From the NCBI GenBank assembly GCA_964411235.1, contig CAYPKE010000024.1, forward strand, positions 1-23,704: a stretch of DNA of 23,704 nt. The letters are read 5' to 3'. The DNA comes from JAAYKM01 sp964411235. Its GTDB lineage: Bacteria; Desulfobacterota; Syntrophia; Syntrophales; JAAYKM01. A program made the translations under genes and the position numbers. The notes beneath the pieces are model-generated. The model made no database searches, was not told the origin of the DNA, and saw only the letters and a list, made by a program, of their open reading frames with translations. Shown here one piece after another: positions 14,094-21,078 of this stretch (positions within the stretch are counted from its first letter, which is position 1; each line of letters starts with the position of its first letter).

Positions 14094-14195
14094 ATGCATC
14101 GGTGAAGATCTATCCGGCATGCGCGGCATAACAATTCCGGGCATCCCTTTGTGACAGGTCGCTGCATCAGCATAACCAAGAAAGAAGCCAGGGAC

Positions 14196-14660
14196 ATGAA
14201 TCTGACTGATCGAGAGAAAATAATCCTCCGCTTTCTCCAGGGGGATCTGCCCTTGTGCCCGCAGCCGTTTGCCGTACTGGAGACCTCTGAAGGCATCAGG
14301 GAACAGGAGGTGCTGGGGACCATGGAGCGGTGGCTTCAAAACAAGGTCATACGAAAGTTTGCCGCCCTGCTGCAGCATCGTCAGGCGGGCTTCCAGCGTA
14401 ACGCCATGGTGGTCTGGGCGGCATCGGGAGACCGTATCGACCTGGCGGGAAATCTTTTCGCTGCCCTTCCCGAAGTTACTCATTGCTACCAGCGTAATCC
14501 TGCATTTCTGGGGAAATACAATCTTTTTACCATGATACACGAGAAGGACGTCCCCCTGGAGATGCTGACGGCCAAGATGGCAGCCTCTGCGTCAATCCGG
14601 GACTTTCTCGTTCTGGAAAGCCTCAACGAGTTGAAAAAAACCAGCATGGAGTACGCCTGA
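14196..14660 (+). CDS. ahbB: Siroheme decarboxylase subunit (AhbA/AhbB-like, Lrp/AsnC-type fold)
   Basis: A 154-residue protein. The N-terminal half is a winged helix of the Lrp/AsnC type (about 3-57), and the C-terminal half is a ferredoxin-like domain. Typical Ahb/Nir signatures are present: NAMVVWAA (69-76), the EVTHCYQR block (H96, C97, Y98), YNLFTMIH (108-115) and the KKTSMEY ending. AhbA and AhbB form the complex that removes acetate side chains of siroheme to give didecarboxysiroheme, the alternative heme route of sulfate reducers and archaea. Assignment to B rather than A rests on memory of the HCY and KKTSM forms and is uncertain; no partner subunit or AhbC/AhbD lies in the window. 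The stop is one base before the hemL ATG, so translation is coupled. The start is the ATG at 14196, after AGGGA. Confidence 0.82.
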   Translation: MNLTDREKIILRFLQGDLPLCPQPFAVLETSEGIREQEVLGTMERWLQNKVIRKFAALLQHRQAGFQRNAMVVWAASGDRIDLAGNLFAALPEVTHCYQRNPAFLGKYNLFTMIHEKDVPLEMLTAKMAASASIRDFLVLESLNELKKTSMEYA

Positions 14661-14661
14661 G

Positions 14662-15945
14662 ATGAACTGCATATCGGAACACCTGTTTCAAGAAGCCCAA
14701 AAGGTGATCGCCGGAGGTGTCAACAGTCCCGTCCGGGCTTTTCAATCGGTCACATCATCGCCCCGGTTCATCGACCGTGCGGCAGGCTCAAAAATTTATG
14801 ACGCCGATGGGCGCGAATATATCGACTATGTCTTGTCGTGGGGGGCCATGATTCTGGGCCATGCTGATTCCCGGGTCGTCGAGGCCATCCGTGTCGCGGC
14901 AGAACGGGGAACCAGCTACGGAGCCCCTACGGCTCTGGAAACCGCCATGGGACTCCTCATTCAGGAAGCCTTCCCTGCCATCGAACGGCTGCGTATGGTG
15001 AGTTCCGGCACGGAAGCCACCATGAGCGCCATCCGCCTTGCCAGGGGATTCACCGGCCGGGACCGGATCGTCAAGTTTGACGGCTGCTACCATGGGCATG
15101 CGGACTCGCTCCTGGTCAAAGCCGGGTCGGGACTGGCCACGCTGGGCATTCCCGGCAGCCCCGGCGTACCGGCCCCGCTGGCTTCATTGACCTTGTCCCT
15201 CCCCTTCAACGACCGAGAGGCCTTCCAATCGGCGATCGAAATGTACGGCCCGGACATTGCCTGCGTCATCATCGAACCCATCCCTGCCAACATGGGGGTG
15301 ATCCTGCCGGAAGGGGGCTTTCTGGAATTGGTACGCGATCTGACCCGAGAAAATGGCATCGTTCTGATCCTTGACGAAGTCATTACCGGATTCCGGCTGA
15401 CCTATGGCGGCAGCCAATCGCTAAACGGCATCAAGCCCGATTTGACCTGTCTCGGGAAAATCATTGGCGGCGGTCTTCCCGTGGGGGCATTCGGGGGGCG
15501 CAAGGAGATTATGGACCATCTGGCCCCAACCGGTCCCGTTTATCAGGCCGGAACTCTGTCGGGAAATCCCCTGGCGATGGCCGCGGGATACGCGACACTG
15601 CGCATACTCAAGGAAATGCGACATGAATACGAGGCGCTGAACCAAGAAACAGTCAGCTTCTGCGGGGATATCCGTATGCTTTTTGAACAAAAGGGCTTGC
15701 CTGTCACCATCAATCAGACGGCCTCCATGTTCACCCTCTTCTTCACTTCCAGACAGGTCAGAAATCTCGTCTCCGCAACACATTCCAATAACGACCTGTT
15801 TATCCGCTTTTTCGAAGAAATGCTGAAACGGGGCATCTACATCGCTCCCTCTCCATTTGAAGCCGCTTTCCTGTCTTTTGCGCACACAAAACAGGATCTG
15901 GAAAAGACGCTTGATGCGATACATGACTGTTTAAAGAAACTTTGA
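14662..15945 (+). CDS. hemL: Glutamate-1-semialdehyde 2,1-aminomutase
   Basis: A 427-residue cytoplasmic PLP enzyme converting glutamate-1-semialdehyde to 5-aminolevulinate in the C5 route to tetrapyrroles. Class III aminotransferase motifs are in order: the GGVNSPVRAF opening (18-27), SSGTEATMSAIRLARGFTGR (114-133), the GCYHGHADSL segment (141-150), LILDEVITGFR (235-245) and the PLP Schiff-base lysine K266 in CLGKIIGGGLPVGAFGG. The length is normal for the family. It is coupled to the upstream Ahb gene, which uses a later tetrapyrrole (siroheme), so the pair serves the first and a late stage of alternative heme synthesis. No terminator was obvious in the 193 bases before the atp promoter. 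Confidence 0.96.
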   Translation: MNCISEHLFQEAQKVIAGGVNSPVRAFQSVTSSPRFIDRAAGSKIYDADGREYIDYVLSWGAMILGHADSRVVEAIRVAAERGTSYGAPTALETAMGLLIQEAFPAIERLRMVSSGTEATMSAIRLARGFTGRDRIVKFDGCYHGHADSLLVKAGSGLATLGIPGSPGVPAPLASLTLSLPFNDREAFQSAIEMYGPDIACVIIEPIPANMGVILPEGGFLELVRDLTRENGIVLILDEVITGFRLTYGGSQSLNGIKPDLTCLGKIIGGGLPVGAFGGRKEIMDHLAPTGPVYQAGTLSGNPLAMAAGYATLRILKEMRHEYEALNQETVSFCGDIRMLFEQKGLPVTINQTASMFTLFFTSRQVRNLVSATHSNNDLFIRFFEEMLKRGIYIAPSPFEAAFLSFAHTKQDLEKTLDAIHDCLKKL

Positions 15946-16098
15946 CGGGAAACCGGAATGGCGATCTGGTGCTTCGGTGTGACACATGCCTTGCAATGGT
16001 TTCCCGGACAGGATTGGTTGACCCAAAAGAATGCCCGGGCTCTTTCCTGAAGCCGCTTTACGAGCCCTCAACCCCTCGTGGCGAATAAGGAATTTTTG

Positions 16099-16128
16099 TT
16101 TGACTTGACCCCGTTTTCATGTTATACG
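16099..16128 (+). promoter_or_regulatory. Promoter of atpZ-atpI-atpB
   Basis: TTGACT (16099-16104) and TTATAC (16122-16127, 17-base spacer) or TATACG (16123-16128, 18-base spacer). The transcription start would be near 16134, only about five bases before the atpZ ATG at 16139, so the transcript may be almost leaderless. Confidence 0.5.
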
Positions 16129-16138
16129 CCCCACGCCA

Positions 16139-16420
16139 ATGGATAAAGAGACAAAGAAATCTCTCGTGCAGATGACCTACGCCAGCAGCGTGGGATTCTT
16201 CATGGTCATCGTGATTTTCGGCGGTCTCTATCTCGGCAATTACCTGGATCGAAAATTTGGAACGGCTCCCTATTTTACGATTCTGCTTTTTATCATTGGC
16301 GTGTTCGTAGGTTTTCGTAATGTTTACCTCCTGATTAGGAAGTTCAAGGACGATACACCCTTTATTAAGAGTATTAAAAGTGAACCCCATAGAAAAAGAC
16401 CCCCTCCAGCAAAAAATTGA
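16139..16420 (+). CDS. atpZ: AtpZ-like small F0 accessory protein (AtpZ/AtpI family)
   Basis: A 93-residue protein with two membrane helices (about 14-33 and 44-65) separated by the family motif GNYLDRKFGTAPYFT, then GVFVGFRNVYLLIRKFK. AtpZ proteins sit at the front of many bacterial atp operons and, with AtpI, are proposed to help c-ring assembly or Mg2+ supply. The C-terminus is unusually long and basic (HRKRPPPAKN) and overlaps the next gene by 41 bases in another frame. No Shine-Dalgarno sequence precedes the ATG, which fits the near-leaderless promoter. An internal ATG at residue 12 also lacks a ribosome site and would truncate helix 1's lead-in. Confidence 0.85.
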   Translation: MDKETKKSLVQMTYASSVGFFMVIVIFGGLYLGNYLDRKFGTAPYFTILLFIIGVFVGFRNVYLLIRKFKDDTPFIKSIKSEPHRKRPPPAKN

Positions 16421-16775
16421 GATCGCGAACTGGATTCTCCTGGGGGTTTTTCTTCTTCTCAGCCTGCTTTTCATGCCCACCCGGTTTGCGTTGGGGGTTT
16501 TCCTTGGCGGCCTGATCAGCATCGTCAATTTCCACTGGCTTTACAAAAACCTGAAAGATGTCTTTGCCCGTCTTTACGGCTCGGCAAAATCGGCTATGAT
16601 GTTTCGCTATTATATCCGTCTCGCCGTCACGGCCGTCATCCTTTTCTTTGTTATCACAAGCCGTGCGGTTGATATCGTGGGCCTTCTGACCGGTCTTTCC
16701 ATCGTTGTCATCAATCTGGTCCTGACATCACTCATGACCCTCGCAAAAAAAAACTGCCTGGAGGAGGTTAAATAA
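16380..16775 (+). CDS. atpI: ATP synthase subunit I
   Basis: A 131-residue protein with four membrane helices (about 15-32, 37-55, 77-94 and 99-120), matching the ATP synthase I chain family that assists assembly of the c ring. It opens with a soluble MNPIEKDPLQQKIEIANW stretch and has the typical FRYYIRLAVTAVILFFV third helix. The start is a GTG at 16380 that overlaps atpZ by 41 bases, with a weak AGAG upstream, so expression probably depends on translation of atpZ. Its own stop is three bases before the atpB ATG, and the gene end supplies the atpB ribosome site (GGAGGAGG). Confidence 0.88.
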   Translation: MNPIEKDPLQQKIEIANWILLGVFLLLSLLFMPTRFALGVFLGGLISIVNFHWLYKNLKDVFARLYGSAKSAMMFRYYIRLAVTAVILFFVITSRAVDIVGLLTGLSIVVINLVLTSLMTLAKKNCLEEVK

Positions 16776-16778
16776 AAG

Positions 16779-17438
16779 ATGCATGCCCTATCCTTTTTGG
16801 AACTCGCGTTTCCCGCCATTCCTACCCACGTAACCTATACGTGGTTCGTAATGCTGTTCTTGGTGCTGATATCCTTCCTTGCCACCCGTCGCCTGAACAT
16901 CAACCCGGGGCGGGTCCAGAATGTCATGGAAGTGATCATTGATGCCATGCACAAACTCCTTATCGACACCATGGGCCAACACGGCATGAAGTTTTTCCCT
17001 CTCATCGCCACCATCGGCCTTTTCATTCTGATTTCGAATCTCCTGGGACTGATTCCCGGTTTTGAATCGCCCACCGCGAATCTGAACACGAACCTCTCCA
17101 TGGCGCTGGTGGTTTTTGTGCTGACCCATATCGTCGGCGTCTGGGTTCACGGCTGGAAATACATCAAACAGTTTATCGGCCCCAATCCCTGGCTCGCGCC
17201 CCTGATCTTTCCCATCGAACTTGTCGGCCACTTGGCACGTCCCGTATCGCTCACCTTCCGTCTGTTCGGAAACATCGAAGGGGGACATATCGTTCTGGCC
17301 GTTCTGATCATTCTGGTGCCTCTGCTGGTGCCGTTGCCGATTCTGGTCCTGAAGCTTTTGATCTGTTTCATTCAGACGCTCGTATTCATGCTCCTTTCCA
17401 TGATGTACATCGCGGGGGCAATGGAAGAGCATCATTGA
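16779..17438 (+). CDS. atpB: ATP synthase F0 subunit a
   Basis: The 219-residue membrane stator subunit that forms the two ion half-channels beside the c ring. The essential arginine is R161 in RPVSLTFRLFGNIEGGH, equivalent to E. coli R210. Other conserved blocks are NLLGLIPGFESPTANLNTNLSMAL in the middle and the final LVFMLLSMMYIAGAMEEHH helix. GGAGGAGG lies ten bases before the ATG. It is the third gene of atpZ-atpI-atpB and is followed by a strong terminator, so subunit c, normally next, is absent here and encoded at 13460-13822 on the opposite strand. Subunits b and F1 are not in the window. Confidence 0.97.
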   Translation: MHALSFLELAFPAIPTHVTYTWFVMLFLVLISFLATRRLNINPGRVQNVMEVIIDAMHKLLIDTMGQHGMKFFPLIATIGLFILISNLLGLIPGFESPTANLNTNLSMALVVFVLTHIVGVWVHGWKYIKQFIGPNPWLAPLIFPIELVGHLARPVSLTFRLFGNIEGGHIVLAVLIILVPLLVPLPILVLKLLICFIQTLVFMLLSMMYIAGAMEEHH

Positions 17439-17464
17439 TTGCCGATTACCTTTAGCATCCCCAG

Positions 17465-17495
17465 AGGCCGGTCCGCAAAAGACCGGCCTTTTTTT
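17465..17495 (+). terminator. Strong intrinsic terminator of atpZ-I-B
   Basis: AGGCCGGTC (17465-17473) pairs with GACCGGCCT (17481-17489) around a seven-base loop, followed by a run of seven T's including the last stem base. It lies 26 bases after the atpB stop. Confidence 0.92.
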
Positions 17496-17565
17496 GCCCG
17501 GGCACCAGGAAGGATCACCCTGCACCGGTGCAAACCGATCATGCCAGGACTTCACCCGCCAAAAT

Positions 17566-17600
17566 AAAACCCCCCGGCGGGACACCTCCGGGGGGTCGTT
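17566..17600. terminator. Terminator of the NuoE/NuoF/fusion operon
   Basis: ACCCCCCGG (17569-17577) pairs with CCGGGGGGT (17588-17596) around a ten-base loop. On the minus strand the second arm is followed by TTTTATTTT, so it ends the operon coming from the right. On the plus strand CGTTTTT follows, giving backup termination for atpB. Confidence 0.88.
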
Positions 17601-17620
17601 TTTACCTTCTATGTGAAGAT

Positions 17621-20600
17621 TTACAGCCCGATTTGCTCGAATTCCCAGCTGACCTGGGCGCTCAGATAATCGGCGCCGTTCGTGTAACGGATATCCGAAT
17701 CGGCAAGCTCCGCTGCCCGGAGCGTCCCTTTTCCTTCACCGGCGACCGCCAATTGGGCCGTAGTAGCCGCCTTAAATTTCTCCGTTAATCCCGCCGCCTC
17801 GGGTATCTTGTCAAAGATGGTCGGATAATCCGCCTTCAGGCTTTCAGGAAAGCGGTTCAGGCGACGTTCCCCCGACAGAAATGTCCCCGCCCTTTCGCCG
17901 GAAACCTTGAGCGGCAGAATCAGATCCGCCTTTTCACAGGTCGGCGTCAGGAAGGCATCGGCCACGACGATGAACTCCGCTTTCCCCACGATTTCATCCG
18001 CCACCATTTCGTTTACGGCGCAGCCGATGGGATCTTCCCCCAGGATGAAGAGCCCCTTGCGGGCCGCCATCTCTTCGATAAAGCCCATTTCCGCAAGACC
18101 CTGGGCATTCGGTGTCAGGGGCAGCTCCAGAATAGGACATTTCTTGAGCAGCGCCAAGTTGGCCGTCCACTGGGCCGCCGCGGCCCCCGCCTTGCAGGAA
18201 ACCACGATAACGGGATGCTTCGCCTTGTTCAGGGCCGCCAGCACGCTGTCATCGTCTTCGCAGGCCTCTATCTTGAGACCCTTAAACAAAGTTTTCACGT
18301 CTGCCGTCTTGACCGATTTGGACACCGCCTTGCAGACACCGGCCAAGGAAGCCGCAACAGAATCGCTCACGTCAAATGCGTCAAAGGCAAATGCCAGCTT
18401 CTTCAGGCTTTCCCTGCCGATACCGAAAAGTGCCGCCCCCCTTGACTTGGCGCCCCTCAGCTTCACCCCTAATACGGTCATCATATCATCATCATCGAGA
18501 CCAACCGTCAGAATCATATCGGCGCCATCAACCGTATCATAGCTCCAGGGTGACCCCATAACTCCAAATGTCTTCGCCAGCACCTTTCCGACCTGCAGCG
18601 AATCGGCAGAGAAGGATGTTTTCAGGGCTCCGCTCATATTCTTGTCCACAAAGACGTCGATCTGAGCCAATTCTTCCAGGGTCAGACGCCCCCCGGCATA
18701 AACTCCCCAATCCTTTCCGTGAATACGGCTGACGCCGGCCTCGAGAATTCTGTGTGCTTCCGACCAGGAGATGGGGACGAGAACATCCTTCTCCCGTTTC
18801 ATAGGTTCCGTGATTCGTGGCAGGTTGTTAATGTAGCGGGTGCCGTACCGTCCATATTTGCAGAGGAGCCCCTGATTCGGATCACCATCCTGAGCCCTGA
18901 CAGAAGCCAGGCGACCATTCACAGCCCCCAGATAGAGGTGACAACCGACCCCGCCGAAAGTGCAAACACCCGGTATCTCCACCACGTCTTCCGGAACGGG
19001 CTTCATCCCGGGAAACCTCTCATCCAGAGATCCCGTGGGACAATTCTGCACGCATGTACCGCAGGATTCGCAATCCGTTTCATGCAATGCCGCACCGAAG
19101 GAGGGCTGCACGGTTGTCACATACCCCCGATCGACAAAACCCCAGGCCCCGACATGGCGCAACTCTTCACAGGCCCGCACGCAGGCACCGCAAAGAATAC
19201 ACTTGTTCTGATCTTTAATAATGAAGGGGTGACGCAGATCAGGCTCGAAATGCAGCTCTCCTTCTGTTTTCATCGCTGTCGGATCGGCGCCGACCGCCGC
19301 CCCGACCTGGCGAAGTTCACAGTCATACTGGGAAAGGCAACCGCATTCGAGGCACCTTCCCGCCTCGCGTCGCAATTCCCTTTCGGGAAAACCCGTTTCA
19401 CACTCGATGAAAGTCTTTATGCGCTCCTTTGGATCAAGCATGGGCATTTCAGCCCGCGGTTCACTCGGAAAACGATCTTTCCATTCCTGAGCAAACGGCG
19501 TCAGCGCCTTCAGAGATTTACCCCGCTGTACGGTGTAGACACCGGGAATCGGTGTCAGATCCTGTCCCCTCAGATACCGGTCAATCTGCGTCGCCGCATT
19601 ACGGCCGTCGGCGATACATTCGACAACCGTACAGGGCCCCCTCATGGCGTCGCCGCCGGCGAACACCTCGGGGATGTCCGTCTGGAACGTCGCTCCATTG
19701 ACCACGAAAGTCGCCCAGCGGGTCGTCTGCACCCTGCAATCGGAACCGATACAGGATACATCCGGTTCCTGACCGATGGCCATGATGATCGTGTCCGCTT
19801 TGATCATGAATTCAGACCCTTTGACAACCACAGGGCTACGCCGTCCGGAGGCATCAGGCTCGCCCAGTTCCATGCGAACCGACTCGATCGCTTCCATTCT
19901 CTTTTTCCCATGAATCTTGATGGGATTAGTCAGGAAATGGAACTGCACCCCTTCCTCTTCCGCATCATGAACTTCGATGGGGTCGGCGGGCATCTCCGCA
20001 CGACTCCTCCTGTAAACGATATAGCAATTCTTCGCCCCCAGGCGAAGCGACGTCCTCACTGCATCGATGGCTGTGTTGCCGCCACCCACCACAACAACCG
20101 TCTCACCGAGGTCGAATTGCTTGCCGAGTTTCACTTCCCGCAGGAAGTCGATGCCCTGATACACCCCCTCCAGTTCCTCACCGGGAATCCCCATGGACTT
20201 GCTGACATGTGCGCCGATCGCCAGAAAAACGGCGTCGAAAGACCTTCGGAGACCGTCCAGCGTGAACTGCTTACCCAGTTCGGTATTGAAAAGGAATTCC
20301 ACACCCATTGCTTTGATTTCATCAATCTCCGCATCCAGAACATCCTGCGGCAGTCGGTAGTCGGGAATGCCGTACCGGGTCATGCCGCCCGCCTTGGGCA
20401 GTTTTTCGATCACGGTGCACTTATGCCCCTTCTGGGCCAGATAGTAGGCGCAGGACATGCCTGCGGGACCGGCACCGACAATGGCGACCGTCTTCCCGGT
20501 ATCCGGCGCGACCGGGGGAATGTAGCGGGTACCCTTTTCAAAATTCCTATCCGAAATAAACCGCTTGATGAACTTGATCGAAATGGTGTCATCCACGAGG

Positions 20601-21070
20601 TTGCGACGGCATTCCTTCTGGCAGGGCGCAGGGCAAACCCTCCCCAGAACACCGGGAAAGGGTACCTTCTGCTTGATTACCTTTTCGGCATCGGCATACT
20701 CTCCATTGGCAGCCAGTCCCACATAACCCTGAATATCGATACCGGCCGGGCAGGCCAGATTGCAGGGAGCCACGCAATCAGCGAAATGATTGGAAAAGAG
20801 CAATTCCATGTCGAGCTTGCGGAGACCCTTGATCAGTTCCGTGTCCGTATTGACCACAATGCCGTCAAACACCGGTGCCGCACAGGCCACCACGGGGTAT
20901 CTCGCTTTCTCCTGTTCGACAAGGCAGACCCGGCAACTTCCGAACGGTTCAATCTGTGCACGATCGCAGAGAACGGGAATTCCTATTCCGTTTCTTCGGG
21001 CTACTTCCCGGATCGTTTCACCTTGCTTCCCTTCGTATACTTTACCGTCTATTTTAACTTTGATTGGCAT
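17621..21070 (-). CDS. Large flavo-iron-sulfur fusion subunit: NuoG N-terminus + NfnB/GltD + NuoG-like C-terminus (StnA-like)
   Basis: A 1149-residue protein. Order of domains: [2Fe-2S] ferredoxin domain (about 1-80; C35, C46, C49, C63); a Cys-rich segment with H95, C99, C103, C107 and C146, C150, C154; an NfnB/GltD-type FAD and NAD(P)H module with GAGPAG (199-204) and GGGNTA (329-334), closing at PEVFAGGDAMRGP near 468; a Cys cluster RCLECGCLSQYDC (573-584); two [4Fe-4S] motifs (C624-C634 and C667-C677); then a molybdopterin-oxidoreductase/NuoG-like part from about 700. In that part the usual CxxCxxxC reads CTFGGVGC (C703, G706, C710, then C737), and no catalytic Cys or Sec was found, so a formate dehydrogenase activity is unlikely. 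It is the catalytic fusion of an electron-bifurcating complex with the two upstream genes. The ATG at 21070 follows AGGAGGAG. Confidence 0.9.
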   Translation of the reverse strand: MPIKVKIDGKVYEGKQGETIREVARRNGIGIPVLCDRAQIEPFGSCRVCLVEQEKARYPVVACAAPVFDGIVVNTDTELIKGLRKLDMELLFSNHFADCVAPCNLACPAGIDIQGYVGLAANGEYADAEKVIKQKVPFPGVLGRVCPAPCQKECRRNLVDDTISIKFIKRFISDRNFEKGTRYIPPVAPDTGKTVAIVGAGPAGMSCAYYLAQKGHKCTVIEKLPKAGGMTRYGIPDYRLPQDVLDAEIDEIKAMGVEFLFNTELGKQFTLDGLRRSFDAVFLAIGAHVSKSMGIPGEELEGVYQGIDFLREVKLGKQFDLGETVVVVGGGNTAIDAVRTSLRLGAKNCYIVYRRSRAEMPADPIEVHDAEEEGVQFHFLTNPIKIHGKKRMEAIESVRMELGEPDASGRRSPVVVKGSEFMIKADTIIMAIGQEPDVSCIGSDCRVQTTRWATFVVNGATFQTDIPEVFAGGDAMRGPCTVVECIADGRNAATQIDRYLRGQDLTPIPGVYTVQRGKSLKALTPFAQEWKDRFPSEPRAEMPMLDPKERIKTFIECETGFPERELRREAGRCLECGCLSQYDCELRQVGAAVGADPTAMKTEGELHFEPDLRHPFIIKDQNKCILCGACVRACEELRHVGAWGFVDRGYVTTVQPSFGAALHETDCESCGTCVQNCPTGSLDERFPGMKPVPEDVVEIPGVCTFGGVGCHLYLGAVNGRLASVRAQDGDPNQGLLCKYGRYGTRYINNLPRITEPMKREKDVLVPISWSEAHRILEAGVSRIHGKDWGVYAGGRLTLEELAQIDVFVDKNMSGALKTSFSADSLQVGKVLAKTFGVMGSPWSYDTVDGADMILTVGLDDDDMMTVLGVKLRGAKSRGAALFGIGRESLKKLAFAFDAFDVSDSVAASLAGVCKAVSKSVKTADVKTLFKGLKIEACEDDDSVLAALNKAKHPVIVVSCKAGAAAAQWTANLALLKKCPILELPLTPNAQGLAEMGFIEEMAARKGLFILGEDPIGCAVNEMVADEIVGKAEFIVVADAFLTPTCEKADLILPLKVSGERAGTFLSGERRLNRFPESLKADYPTIFDKIPEAAGLTEKFKAATTAQLAVAGEGKGTLRAAELADSDIRYTNGADYLSAQVSWEFEQIGL

Positions 21071-21078
21071 AACTCCTC

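Noticed and set aside
17521..17532. Perfect 12-base palindrome TGCACCGGTGCA as an operator
   Set aside because: It lies between two terminators with no promoter nearby and no second copy was noticed.
10104..17543. Near-identical 17-mers (GGTGCAAAC[G/C]GATCATG) at about 10104 and 17527
   Set aside because: One mismatch in 17 is within chance for this length and the flanks do not match.
16788..17585. Minus-strand frame opposite atpB
   Set aside because: Shadow of a clear atpB; the translation is low-complexity and polar.
17621..19000. Reading the C-terminal part of the large fusion as a formate dehydrogenase
   Set aside because: The Fe-S motif lacks a Cys and no catalytic Cys/Sec or following His was found, so it is only NuoG-like.
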